From contig NW_027417565.1 in the NCBI RefSeq assembly GCF_009905375.1, forward strand, positions 22,085 through 86,084: DNA of 64,000 bases. Direction: 5' to 3'. Shown piece by piece: positions 50,301 to 61,500 of the stretch. Both the position numbers and the translations under genes were made by a program. Source of the stretch: Apium graveolens. Lineage: Eukaryota > Streptophyta > Magnoliopsida > Apiales > Apiaceae. The notes beneath the pieces were generated by a model, which saw only the letters and a list, made by a program, of their open reading frames with translations, did no database searches and was not told the DNA's origin. Position 1 is the first letter of the stretch, and every line of letters begins with the position of its first letter.

Positions 50301-53300
50301 TTACTATCTTCCGTACAGGATACTATTCTAGATATACCTTTACTCGCTAGAGTTTTATAACCTCTTAATAATCGCGTCAACCTTAGTATCACGGACGTGT
50401 TAGAATCGGAATACCACCTTACTCGGTACCACTTCATCTCTAGCTGCCTCCATCTTCGAAAGCTTGATCCATCATATAGAAGTAAAGGAATTTGTTGAGA
50501 GATCACTATGATCATGAACACTTGTTCTATTGCATAGTTAGTACAGAAGGTGGCCAGCCTTTAGTACTTGACAAGCAATTAAACAACATGTGGTATCCTA
50601 CTAGGCTTCTATCACACAGATAGATAATCATTCGGCAATACCTCCCCTTTTGGAAGGGTTGTTCTTCTCAGCTTACATGAAATGAAAAGAAGAGAAAAGA
50701 ACGAACTGAAGAGAATTGTATATACGTAAAAAAATTTATTGCCATAAAATATCTGGATTGGAATCTACCTCTGAACTATAGAGATTTGTCATAGGAGAAC
50801 AAAACATATATGTATTTATATCAACATCAAGTATTATAGCATCGTATTTCACATGCCTAAATATTTTTGCTATTCCGTCCATCATTCTATGGACCCATGC
50901 TCTTCCTCGAGCTTATACACAATCACCTTTGAAACTCCCTCGATATCGAAAATCGAATCTGGGATCTCATTCTAGACATCATCGTTACTAGAATTCTATG
51001 CTTGCATCGCAACCTTCCTCGTATAGTAATACGACTCTCTATTGATAAGAAGGAATAAATATTCAATAGGTAAATAATCGACCTAGTTTTTCTATCAAAG
51101 ATAACTTATACGTCAACACGACCCGATTAGTGGTACTCAATCTCAACATCCATTCCAATACAACTCTCACGGTTGTAAGTAATCAGCTCATTACTCGTAG
51201 AATCATTTCTGCATTACTGTGGTCCACCGTTGACCTACTGTAGTCATTCGTTTTCCATGAGGTCTTAATAGCTAACCATACGTAGTCCATACATATCGTA
51301 TCGAATTCTTCTAAGGAGGTAACATGATCACCGTTCATGATTCATGAAGAACACTCCTGAACTTGACGTACATATGACATGAAGCAGATAAAATTGCAGA
51401 AGAGTTTCAATGAAAGCAACGATAGCAGGTTAATACCATTATTAACCATATGTCTTTATTAGGAGACATGAAGTTCAAAGGTTCATTTAGTCCTTTCGTA
51501 ACATGGTCCTGGCTTATCTTAAGATAGTACCTTCTAAGATAGATAGCCCGCTCATGGCGATTATACGAATTAAACCTTTACCAAACTACTATTACGGTTG
51601 GGTATTGCACAGTCATCAGAAGGAATGTCAATCTTCTAAACCATAATACAACCTTCACAGCTTTAACCATCATCACTGTATTCCTTTGGCACAAGCGCCT
51701 ATAATTATCCTCTTACCTTTAAAGTGTCGGCCACCTCTTTGGCCTTTCCTGATAGTAAAATTTCCTTACAGTCAATGTCATTTTAACCACCTCGAAATAA
51801 ATTTTCTACCTCATTTCAATCACTGCTTATGTGAAGTTGTTTTCCTTAAAATCTGATGAGTAAAAAAAAATATCATTATTTTTCCATAATTTATTGCCTC
51901 AGTCTTTAGAGGTTAATCACTGTCATGACTGACTCTCAATCATACTTATAACATCTTTTATCTTAGGTCCTAATTGCCCTGAACAATTTCGACCTTTACT
52001 GGTTCGATCCATACTTTCTCCTGGTTTAACACGTGCCCCACTTGGCATCATTATAATTACGTCATATTTCCTTTATCAACATTTCTATTCTTGAGAATTT
52101 TGAATATTACCTTTCTCCTTGTAAAACCTCTAAGGTTATCCTTGAATCGTTCCTCCTGTATTCCCTAGATAAAGGGCATATCAAGATACCATTTATTAAT
52201 ACCAGAATCATTGTCTATATACTTCTGAAAAATTTCTCCACTGATTCTTAAAGGTTGTTATTACCTTAATCCTTTCCAATTCATACTGTCAAAACTCATA
52301 CTATCCCTATTAAGGGTGAAATGCCAACCTTTATGCATTCCCCTAGGATTCATTTTAAGTTACCGATGTTCTATCCTTAATTCCACCTTTAAAAAGGTAC
52401 ATGCATCCTTCTATGGATAAATCAAGTAATATATCCCTGATAAGGGTGTCTTATTCCATCATTCCCACCTCGATAGTATATGCTGAATTTCACAATAACA
52501 TCTGTATTCAAAATGAGGTCAATCAATATGGCCTCCAAAAGATAACAACGGTTATCCGCTTTTCTTGCCTAAATTGGGTAACGATAACAAGGATATTCTG
52601 GAAGATATTGGTCGTGTTCAACGTGAACTTCTTCTTAATAATTCCTTATTTACTTTTGTTGTTTATCTCAACAGTCATCTCAATGTTGGGATATCTTTCA
52701 TACCTGGCGTCTCCCTTTCTGGGTATCAAGCCACCGGTCTTACACTTCACATTCTTGAAGGTCACTTCCTTCATCCAATTTTCCTAATTTCTTACTTTCT
52801 TGTCTCCTCAGTCTATCCGCGTCTCATTATTTATCCTTCGAACTATCTCAAGGTTTCCTCGAATCCTCCCAACTTAAAGGGGATAAAATACATGTATCTC
52901 TTATGCCTTCAACCGTCAACTTTAACTCATGGTGAATCACCCTCATCCTGACGATCATATACTTTTCTATTTCTATTACTATGAGTCTTTAGGGTTTCCT
53001 CATACCCAACTCCCTTATCATTCCTCAAACTCTATTGCCTTTATATCCCTTTATACTCCTTCCCTTTTTTTTAGTCTTTTATTTTTCATTTCTATTACAA
53101 CCATTACATGAACCAACATAACATAAGCATTGATTTCAAACATCCCGTCATTCTGGATTCGTGTCCTCAGAACGAATCTTGACAACTTTTACAACTTAGA
53201 TTCATAATTCATCATACTCGTATGCCTTTGTTCTGGCTCTAAAGCTTTTACACTATCTCCATAACCTTGGGATTTACTTTCTCGAAAACAATTGACTGAA

Positions 53301-53369
53301 CTTTAATCAGTTTATCATAACCTCTTGCTCCGTGCCTTTCTTGGTCTTTCACCAGTGGGTGGTCTCTCT
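50301..53369 (-). other. Highly decayed retroelement sequence, domain unassigned
   Basis: This 3-kb stretch lies between an integrase remnant and a gag-like remnant, so it should hold the RT and protease part of the host chromovirus. I could not find RT motifs such as YxDD or the VQFLGHV stretch. Either decay is extreme or another sequence has been inserted. Short plus-strand frames (such as 52401-52951) have no family features. Confidence 0.4.
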
Positions 53370-53600
53370 CTTAGGAGGGTAAGTGACAAAACAGTCTTTT
53401 GTGATTCGTCAATCATTTAGAATCTCAAATGATTCCTATATTTCCTTTAGCCAGGCTCTTGCCTCCACTGGCTCAGCTTGTTCCTTGGAACTCTGAGAGC
53501 TTAGCGACTTAAAGAACCTGAAAGAATTTCTCACCGCATTGTTTCCTCAGGGTGGTAGTTGGGGATAATAGTCTAAGTTCTGTCTAAAAAGGTCCATAAA
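53370..53600 (-). pseudogene. Chromovirus gag-like remnant
   Basis: Minus strand with frame breaks: FFKSLSSQSSKEQAEPVEAR, AWLKEI and ESFEIL, then CFVTYPPKRETTHW. This resembles the Tekay gag core (F..L.P..F.G..DPVEA..WL.E.E..F..L followed by a YLL.GEA..WW segment). Stops occur within it. It precedes the RT region in the expected order for the host element. Confidence 0.55.
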
Positions 53601-53819
53601 TTGTCATATAGGAGTACCGTCTCGGGTCTCCTTTCCTTACTCGACTTCCGCTTCCTTAGTCTGAACGTTCCCTCCTTCTCCCCATAATCGGGGTCATCCT
53701 ACATGTTTTAAATCCTCATTTTCCACTCCATTATGTTATGGGTTCCTTCTATCTTGATGGCGACCTCCCTAACTATCACGTTCAGGGTTTGCTCTAAATC
53801 TTATTCCTCAAACTAGCTT

Positions 53820-54495
53820 TCATCTAAGATCTCATCTTTAAGCTCTTGAACATTTGGAACCCAAATTCTGTAGGAATATCTCATTATTCCCTTATCATCT
53901 TTCTCGGTATTAATCTCTTATCTATTTGTTGGCTCTCTGTCTTCATTCATCACTTTTTCTGGCACAATATGTTCTTTTCCAATATTTTGGGTTGTATTGC
54001 AATCTCAAACAGCTTTTCGGTACCGGCTCCGGTTACGTTCACTTCTATTTCCATTTTCTCAAAATCTCTTATCAACTCTCTTAGAGACAATATCATCTTG
54101 AGTTTCTCCTTTCTACTAAGGGCATTAGCCACCATTTTGGCTTTCCCTGGATGATAAAGAATCTCATAATCGTAATCCTTGATTAGCTCTAACCACCTCA
54201 TTTGGCGCATGTTGAACTTTTTCTGCGTGAAAATGTACTAGAGCACTTATGGCTTGTGTAAATCTCGCACTTCTCTCCATTCAAGTAGCGCCTCCAATCT
54301 TTAGGGCAAAACTATTGCAACGAGCCCAAGCTCATGGGTGGGGATATCGAATTTTATATTCCCTTAATTATCTTGACGCGTACACGATTACCTTGTTGTG
54401 TTGTATAAGAAGCACCCTAATTCCTTATGCGAAGCGTCACTACACATCACAAAATCTCCTTTTCCATCCGGCAACGCCATCATAGGGGTCGTCAC
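53820..54495 (-). pseudogene. Chromovirus RNase H/integrase N-terminal remnant, out of order
   Basis: On the minus strand, 54210-53950 reads [20 protein letters not shown], then PGKAKMVANALSRKEKLKM. 53890-53820 reads [15 protein letters not shown]. Both match the 23.5-kb element's region 27349-26960. The RNase H front (parallel to 27360-27640) is traceable at 54220-54490. Because a gag-like stretch lies downstream of it (53370-53600), this block is either a piece of a second chromovirus or a rearranged part of the host. At 54492 it joins the Tat ORF tail within a repeated 18-bp stretch. Confidence 0.7.
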
Positions 54496-54509
54496 AAAAT
54501 CTCCTTTTC

Positions 54510-54587
54510 TCCTCCGAGACGACAGAGACTTCCAGCGAGAGCGGAGGAGATGATGATATGGATGTCGAGGGCACCTCTGCTCCTTAG
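54510..54587 (+). pseudogene. C-terminal tail of the Tat antisense ORF
   Basis: The plus-strand frame reads SSETTETSSESGGDDDMDVE, then GTSAP and a TAG at 54585-54587. The acidic tail fits the end of the PF04195-type ORF at 20062-21662, and the neighbouring minus-strand Tat pol end gives the same layout. The two pieces are now 33 kb apart, and about the last third of the protein is missing between them. The link is inferred from position and style. Confidence 0.5.
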
Positions 54588-54912
54588 AGCTTTTTCAGCC
54601 CTGCGCGGCTTATTTATTTTATCTTATCTTTGAGACTTTGTTTATCAGACTTTGTATTATTTATTCGAACCAGTTTTATTTATTGAACTTTATGCTTTCA
54701 TCCTATGCACTTGGTTTACTTGTCTTGTTACTGGAATTCAAACATATTTTGAAAACTTTCTGAATTTCACAAACTATTGGGATTCATCCCTTACACAGGT
54801 CTTAATAAACCTCAAAATAAAACTAAAATATGTAAATCCTAAGCAAGCAAAGCTTTAAGGTGATTTTCAACCTACTTGTCATCTTGACAAGTGAGAATCG
54901 TGCTCAACCGCC
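54588..54912. other. Spacer between antisense ORF tail and Tat pol end
   Basis: Noncoding, AT-rich. As the two genes converge here, the stretch probably holds both 3' UTRs. No specific signal identified. Confidence 0.45.
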
Positions 54913-55587
54913 TTACACATAATAAATCTTCAGGTTTTGCGCGTTCCAAGTTCTCGGGACTTCAAAACCATCCATAGTCTCAAGCTTATAGGTTCCTCTA
55001 CCTTGAACACTCCTGACCTTGTATGGCCTTTCCCAATTTGGGGCAAGCTTCCCTTTCTATCCTACACCAGAAGCTTCCACCTTCCTCAAGACTAAGACAC
55101 CCTGTTTGAAGAACCTTTCTTTAACCCTTAGGTTGTAGTAGAACGAAGCCTTTTTATGATATTCCACTATCTTCGCATGTGCCTCATCTCACACTTCATC
55201 AATTAGATCCAGGGCTAACTTTTGTCCTTCCTCATTTTCCTCAGCATTGAAAGCTTGAATCCTGGGGGAGGAATGTGATATCTCTACAAGAATAACTACT
55301 TCTGCCCCATATGCTAACATGAAGGGAGTTGCTCCAGTCGTGACTCTACAGGTAGTCCTATAGGCCCATAGTATTAGGAGTATTTCATCCACCCAGTTAT
55401 TCCTAGACTTCTCGATCCTCTTCTTTATTCCATCCAGGATTATTCGATTCGCCACTTCCGCTTGCCCATTAGCTTGCGGGTGAGCCACAGAGGTGAATCG
55501 TAATTTAATTTCATTTTCCTCACAATACTTCTTGAATTCCTCATTGTTGAACTGTGTTCCATTGTCAGTGACTATGTTAGATATATT
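54913..55587 (-). pseudogene. Tat-lineage gypsy integrase and pol C-terminus
   Basis: From 55587 the minus strand reads SNIVTDNGTQFNNEEFKKYC, then AHPQANGQAEVANRIILDGI, WAYRTTCRVTTGATPFMLAY and GAEVVILVEI: the second half of an integrase core with the D of VTDNGT and the E of NGQAEV. The C-terminus continues (FYYNLRVKERFFKQGVLVLR, then GKLAPNWERPYKV and TWNAQNLKIYYV, stop at 54913), typical of Tat/Ogre-type pol. Two internal stops (near 55189 and 55058) replace what are usually CGA and CAG codons. The N-terminal part is cut off by the SIRE-like copia LTR at 55588. Confidence 0.85.
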
Positions 55588-56188
55588 TGATAATGTCATG
55601 GCTAATATGTTTTATGTTTAGCTTTCAGATCTTACTTGAACAGGATAAATCAGTACTTAACTGTTGATCAGTACTTATACTGGAAGTCAGGACTTAAGGA
55701 TATCAGTACGTATGTTATCAGGAGATAATCATCAGAAGATATATATCAGAACTTAAGTGCTGAAGGACGATCAGATAAGGACAGTAGCTGATTAAAGGAA
55801 AGAAGATTAAGATAAACATAAGAAGAGATATGCATGAAGAAGGAATTCTGTAAAGAATGGAATACTTGGAAGAAAAGATATCTGATTGATATATTTTAGG
55901 AAGCAGAATTATATTCCATATCAATTAGCGATTATCTTGTAACTGTGTAGTATATAAACACAGACATAGGGTTTACACTATAAGTGTTATCATATTAGAG
56001 AAGATTATTCATTGTAACCCTAGCAGCACTCGTGATATTTGTTCATCACTGAGAGGTAACAGTTCCATATTGTAACAGAGTTTATTGTTTCAATAAAGTT
56101 TGTTTTCTGTTACTTAAGTTCTTAAAGTTCGATTTGAGAGTACTATACACTGTATTCACCCCCTCTACAGTGTGTGTGTGACCTAACA
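55588..56188 (+). mobile_element. 5' LTR of the SIRE-like element (about 600 bp)
   Basis: Starts TGATAATGTCATGG where Tat integrase homology ends and closes with GTGACCTAACA before the primer site. A TATA box (TATATAAACA, 55951-55960) gives a U3 of about 360 bp. The left border is inferred, since the partner LTR is not in the window. U3 holds many repeats of the type TCAGTACTTA and TCAGAACTTA. Confidence 0.75.
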
Positions 56189-56205
56189 ATTGGTATCAGA
56201 GCTTA
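56189..56205 (+). promoter_or_regulatory. Primer binding site of the SIRE-like element
   Basis: TGGTATCAGAGC follows the LTR end by two to three bases and is the usual tRNA-Met complement of plant copia elements. Confidence 0.92.
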
Positions 56206-56244
56206 TCTGTTAACATACATACAGTTAAAGATCCAAACACAATC

Positions 56245-58581
56245 ATGTCGGACACAGAAACTCCAACTAAGCCTACCAAAACTGAGGAATCACCAAAGAC
56301 ACAAATTCAGAGTCGGTATGAGACCATCAGAGTTCCCATACTGAGACCATCTGAATATCCCATATGGAAGGTAAGGATGACCATATTCCTGGAAGCAACA
56401 GATCCAGAATACCTTGATAGAATCAAGGAAGGCCCTCACAAACCAACCAAGCTCGCTGTTGTAGTTGCAGGTGAAGCAGCAAAGACCGTACCAAAAGAGA
56501 AGAGTGATTATACTGCTGAAGACATAGAATCAATTGCTAAGGATGCTAAGGTACGACACTTACTGCATAGTGCCATTGATAATGTAATGTCAAACAGGGT
56601 AATTAACTGCAAGACTGCTAAGGAGATATGGGATGCTCTGGAAACAAGGTGTCAGGGAACTGACACAATTAAGAAGAACAGGAAGACAATACTCACTCAA
56701 GAGTATGAACACTTTGACTCAAAGACTAATGAGTCATTGAATGATTTATATGATAGATTTGTCAAACTTTTGAATGATTTATCATTGGTTGATAAAGAGT
56801 ATTATCTTGAAGATTCAAACCTTAAGTTCCTGTTAGCTCTTCCTGAATGCTGGGATTTGAAGGCAACGACAATAAGAGACAACTACAATCTTGATGAAAC
56901 AACTCTTGACGAAATCTATGGAATGCTCAAGACTCATGAGCTGGAGATGGAACAAAGAAGCAAGAGGAAAGGAGGAAAGTCAAGGACAATTGCTCTTAAG
57001 GCTGAAGAAGAATTCCCCAAAGCAGCTTCCTCAAAGAAAGACAAGGGTAAAGCTCTTTTCATAAAGTCTGATACTGAGTCATCAAGTTCTGAGAGTGATG
57101 ATGACTCAGATTACGAAAGCTTGCCTGAGACTGATGCTGATGAGGAGATGATGAAGCTGTGTGCTCTTATGGTGAAAGGAATCACAAAGATTGCATACAG
57201 GAAGTTCAGGAAGGGAAAGAAGTTTTCCAGGAAAGGCATAAGTTCTGATAAGAAGAATTTCAGAAGATCTGAAGGTAGAGGAGGAAAGTCTGACAGAGGA
57301 GATTATACCAATGTTAAATGCTATAACTGTGGTGAGAAAGGCCACATATCTCCTAACTGCAAGAAGATAAAGGGTGACAAAGGAAAGACTCTTGTCACAA
57401 AGCAGAAAAGCTGGACATACACCTCAGACTCTGAAAGTGAGGAAAACTATGCATTGATGGCAAATGCTGATAAAGAAAGTGTTGAGAGCAGTTCTGAAGC
57501 TGCTGAAACAAAGGCACCTCAGACTACCTATGCTTTTCATACTGATGATATTAATGAGTTGAGAAGATATCTTAAAACCATGTTTGTTAGTTATAGAGAT
57601 CAAACTTTAACATGTGAAAGATTAACTTCTGAAAATCTTGCATTTAAGAAAAGAAATGATTTCTTAGAAAAAGAGTTAGTCATGTTCCATCAAACTCAGA
57701 AGGATAGAGATGATGCTTTTTATGTTAGGAATGAAGTGCTAAAATTAAATGAATCTCTAAAAACTGAGTTAGAAAAGGAAAGAGAGATTATCAGGACTTG
57801 GACTAACTCTGGCAAAACAACTCAAAATTTGCTAAGTAGTGGAAACTGGAAAGAGGGCTTAGGTTATGGAGAAGATAAGAAAGATAAAGGAACTGAAGAA
57901 ATTAAGTCTGTTGATAAGCAAAAGCCAAGGCTAAAACCTGTTAAGTTTGTAACTGTAAAGTCTGAAAATGAAAAATCAGAAGTTACAAAGAAATTAACTT
58001 CTGACAAACTAAAACAGGAAAAGACAGCTGAAGTGAACATAGGCTTAATGACAGAGAAGCAGCTTAAGTATAAGCTGAAAGATGTTAAGAATGCAAACAA
58101 GGTAAAATCACCTAGGAAAAATAGGAATGGAAAGGAAGGAGTGAATAAAAGCAATAATTATAAACCTGTTCCTGATGCTTCTAGGAAAACATGTCATAAC
58201 TGTGGAAGTTCTAACCATCTGGCTTCTTTTTGCAGGAAGAATAAGAATATTAACTCCTTAACTTCAAAGTCAGGAGTTAAGAGTCAGTCTGTTAGATACA
58301 AACCACAAAATCCTTGTTTTCATTGTGGTAGTTTATGGCATTCCATTTATACTTGTAAGGAATATCATAGCTTGTACTATGATTATTATCAAATAAAACC
58401 TTCTTTGAAGAAAGTTTCCATTGTTCCTTCTAGTGTAAATTCTGATACAAAGTCTGATAGTGTAAGTTCTGATAAGAAAAATGTTAACATAAACTATGAT
58501 GCTAAATCCGCTGCAAATGTTAACAAACTTAATAAGGCCAAAGGATCCAAGCAAGTCTGGGTCCTTAAAACTAATAATTAG
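56245..58581 (+). CDS. Gag polyprotein of the SIRE-like copia element (778 aa)
   Basis: An uninterrupted frame 57 bases after the LTR starts MSDTETPTKPTKTEESPK. It shows the copia gag plan: YPIWKVRMTIFLEATDPEY (about residues 38-55), MSNRVINCKTAKEIWDALET, NRKTILTQEYEHFDSKTNES and DEIYGMLKTHELEME. A first CCHC knuckle CYNCGEKGHISPNC lies near residue 357, followed by a coiled-coil part (SENLAFKKRNDFLEKELVMF) and two further knuckle-like motifs, CHNCGSSNHLASFC and CFHCGSLWHSIYTC, near residues 650-705. Three knuckles are more than usual. It would package element RNA in cytoplasmic particles. It ends with TAG at 58579; pol resumes in the same frame 12 bases later. No lesion inside. Confidence 0.93.
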   Translation: MSDTETPTKPTKTEESPKTQIQSRYETIRVPILRPSEYPIWKVRMTIFLEATDPEYLDRIKEGPHKPTKLAVVVAGEAAKTVPKEKSDYTAEDIESIAKDAKVRHLLHSAIDNVMSNRVINCKTAKEIWDALETRCQGTDTIKKNRKTILTQEYEHFDSKTNESLNDLYDRFVKLLNDLSLVDKEYYLEDSNLKFLLALPECWDLKATTIRDNYNLDETTLDEIYGMLKTHELEMEQRSKRKGGKSRTIALKAEEEFPKAASSKKDKGKALFIKSDTESSSSESDDDSDYESLPETDADEEMMKLCALMVKGITKIAYRKFRKGKKFSRKGISSDKKNFRRSEGRGGKSDRGDYTNVKCYNCGEKGHISPNCKKIKGDKGKTLVTKQKSWTYTSDSESEENYALMANADKESVESSSEAAETKAPQTTYAFHTDDINELRRYLKTMFVSYRDQTLTCERLTSENLAFKKRNDFLEKELVMFHQTQKDRDDAFYVRNEVLKLNESLKTELEKEREIIRTWTNSGKTTQNLLSSGNWKEGLGYGEDKKDKGTEEIKSVDKQKPRLKPVKFVTVKSENEKSEVTKKLTSDKLKQEKTAEVNIGLMTEKQLKYKLKDVKNANKVKSPRKNRNGKEGVNKSNNYKPVPDASRKTCHNCGSSNHLASFCRKNKNINSLTSKSGVKSQSVRYKPQNPCFHCGSLWHSIYTCKEYHSLYYDYYQIKPSLKKVSIVPSSVNSDTKSDSVSSDKKNVNINYDAKSAANVNKLNKAKGSKQVWVLKTNN

Positions 58582-61500
58582 TGGTCTTTGTGATTGCAGG
58601 GCAACAGGAAAAATATTCTAGTTCTGGACAGTGGATGTTCAGGACATATGACTGGAAATAAGGCCCTGCTATCAGACTTTGTGGAGAAAGCTGGCCCAAG
58701 TGTTTCTTATGGAGATGGCAACATTGGAAAAATATTGGGATATGGCAATATCAATCTTGGAAATGTCATAATTCAACAAGTAGCTCTGGTCTCAGGACTT
58801 AAACACAACCTACTGAGTATAAGTCAAATCTGTGACAGAGGTTATCATGTTGATTTCTTTGAAGAACACTGTGAAATTGTGAGTAAATCTAAAGGCACAG
58901 TTGTTCTGAAAGGATACAGGCGTGGTAACATTTATGAAGCTAAGCTTTCAACAAGTACTGATGGTTCTGCAATCTGTCTGATGAGTAGAGCATCAATTGA
59001 AGAAAGCTGGAATTGGCATAAGAAACTCTCTCATTTAAATTTCAACAATATAAATGAACTGGTCGAGAAAGATCTTGTGAGAGGATTGCCAAACACAGTA
59101 TTTGTTCCTGATGGTCTTTGTGATTCATGTCAGAAAGCCAAACAAAGGAAATCTTCATTCAAGAGCAAGACTGAATCATCAATTCTTGAGCCTTATCATC
59201 TACTACATGTTGATCTATTTGGTCCAGTAAATGTCATGTCTATTGCAAAGAAGAAGTATGCGTTGGTCATAGTGGATGAGGATACACATGGGTGTATTTC
59301 TTGCATACAAAAAGTGAAACTGCATCAACCTTGATTGATCATATCAAACATCTGGATAAAATGGTCAAAGATTCTGTGAAAGTTTTAAGGAGTGATAATG
59401 GCACTGAGTTCAAGAATTTGATAATGGAAGAGTTCTGCAAAAGCCATGGAATAAAGCAGGAATTTTCTGCTCCTGGAACTCCACAGCAAAATGGAGTTGT
59501 TGAAAGGAAGAATAGAACTCTCGTTGAAGCTGCACGTACAATGCTTGAAGAAGAAAAGCTTCCAACCTATTTCTGGGCTGAAGCTGTGCAGACTGCTTGT
59601 TCTACTCAAAATGCAACACTCATTAACAAGCATGGAAAAACACCATATGAGATGGTGAAGAAAAAGAAGCCAAATCTGAAATATTTTCATGTATTTGGAT
59701 GCAAGTGTTTTGTTCTCAAGACTCATCCTGAACAACTATCAAAGTTTGATCTAAAAGCTGATGAAGGAATCTTTGTTGGATATCCACTTTCCACAAAAGC
59801 CTTCAGAGTCTATAATTTGAGAACAAAAGTGGTCATGGAATCTATCAATGTCTCTTTTGATGACAAAAAGATTACTGGTCTTGAAGATTTCATTGACCAT
59901 GATCAGCTGAGATTTGAAAATGAAGACTCAAATTCTGATACTGAAGATCCTGACAGTCTAAGTCCTGATACTGTAAACTCTGATGGATTAAACTCTGATG
60001 TTATTGAAACTGTGGTGACTACGTCAAAGCAAGATGCACCTATGCAGGGGGAGCACACTCAAGATCCTACCACATCTCAAGAGACATCAGAACATGCATC
60101 TGGCTCTTCAAGTTCTGATTCGTCAAGTTCTGATAAGCCAAGTTCTGATAGTGCTGAAAATCTAAATACAGAAGAATCCAACTAAGAGAGCATAGTTTCA
60201 GGGGGAGCATCAGAAAATGAAAATGAAGATAGCATGGATCATGGGGGAGCATCCAGTTCTAGAGAAAACCTTCCATCTGCAAGGAAGTGGACAAAATCAC
60301 ATACACCTGATTTGATAATTGGAAATCCTGATGCAGGTGTCAGAACTAGAACAGGTACTTCAAATGAATGTCTTTACAATTATTTTCTCTCTCAGACTGA
60401 GCCAAAGAAAGTGGAAGAAGCTCTTCAAGATGCTGATTGGGTGCAAGCAATGCAGGAAGAGTTGAATGAATTTGAAAGAAACAAAGTCTGGACCCTAGTG
60501 CCAAGACCAAAGAATAGATCTGTTGTTGGTACAAAGTGGGTATTCAGAAACAAAACTGACAGTGATGGCATAATTACAAGGAATAAGGCAAGGCTGGTTG
60601 CAAAAGGATATTCTCAACAGGAGGGAATTGATTATGATGAAACATTTGCACCAGTTGCTAGGTTAGAAGCCATAAGGATATTCTTGGCTTATGTTGTTCA
60701 CAAAAAGTTTACTGTCTTTCAAATGGATGTGAAAAGTGCTTTTCTCAATGGAGAATTGGAGGAGGAGGTATATGTTGAACAACCTCCAGGTTTTTTAGAT
60801 ACCAAACATCCAGATTATGTCTACAGGCTTGATAAAGCACTTTATGGACTTAAGCAAGCTCCTAGAGCATGGTATGAGACTTTAGCTCAGTTTCTTCTGG
60901 AAAGTGGATTCAACAGAGGGACAATAGACAAAACACTGTTCTACCTCAATCATGGAAAGGACTTACTTCTGGTCCAAATTTATGTTGATGATATCATTTT
61001 TGGATCTACAAATGACAAACTTTACAAGAAGTTTGCCAAACTAATGTAGTCAAGATATCAGATGAGTATGATGGGGGAACTTAGCTATTTTCCGGGCCTT
61101 CAAGTCAAGCAGAATGAGGAAGGCACTTTTATTTGTCAAACCAAGTACACCAGAAACTTGCTGAAGAAATTTGGAATGCAAGATTGTTCAAGTACATCCA
61201 CTCCAATGGCTACTGCAATAAAACTGGATAAGGATACCGGTAAATCAGTAGATATTACTGACTACAGAGGTATGATTGGCTCTCTACTCTATCTAACTGC
61301 TAGTAGACCTGATATCATGTATGCTACCTGTCTTTGTGCAAGATTTCAAGCAGATCCAAGAGAACCTCACTTAACAGCTGTAAAAAGAATCTTTAAGTAT
61401 CTTAAGGAACAGCTGCTCTGGGATTATGGTATCCTAGAGAATCAGATTTTAAACTAATAGGTTACTCAGATGCAGATTTTGCAGGTTGCAAAATTGACAG

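Larger units (their letters stand above)
21663..54495 (-). mobile_element. Truncated chromovirus (Tekay-like), host of the 23.5-kb element
   Basis: Its left LTR opens TGTAACACCCCCAAATCC at 21663, is split at 21931 by the 23.5-kb insertion, resumes at 45484 and ends ...GGGGTTATTACA at 49486. That is a 4.27-kb LTR (the 3' LTR, since coding is minus). The polypurine tract (minus strand AAGAAGGGGAGAC) abuts it. Decayed integrase, gag-like, integrase N-terminal and RNase H remnants follow to about 54.49 kb, where the sequence changes to the Tat ORF tail without a 5' LTR. The element is thus truncated on its 5' side. Confidence 0.75.
18004..55587 (-). mobile_element. Tat-like gypsy element, split by nested insertions
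   Basis: Minus-strand Tat-type integrase and pol end (54913-55587), an antisense spliced ORF (20062-21662 plus tail 54510-54587) and a long noncoding left part (18004-20061, probably including the 3' LTR) fit one element reading right to left. Tat-lineage elements are known to carry extra ORFs, some antisense between pol and the 3' LTR, and this layout matches. About 33 kb of younger chromovirus DNA (21663-54509) interrupts the ORF. The right part is broken at 55588 by a SIRE-like copia element. I could not fix exact LTR borders; a purine-rich minus-strand stretch near 18531-18550 (GTTGGGGGAC) could be the polypurine tract, placing the 3' LTR at about 18.0-18.5 kb. Confidence 0.55.

Noticed and set aside
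52401..52951. Two overlapping 128-residue plus-strand frames
   Set aside because: They overlap each other, are rich in hydrophobic residues as expected from T-rich DNA, and lie in decayed retroelement sequence.
54652..54858. 68-residue plus-strand frame after the antisense ORF tail
   Set aside because: It lies after the probable stop of that ORF, is AT-driven and has no motif.
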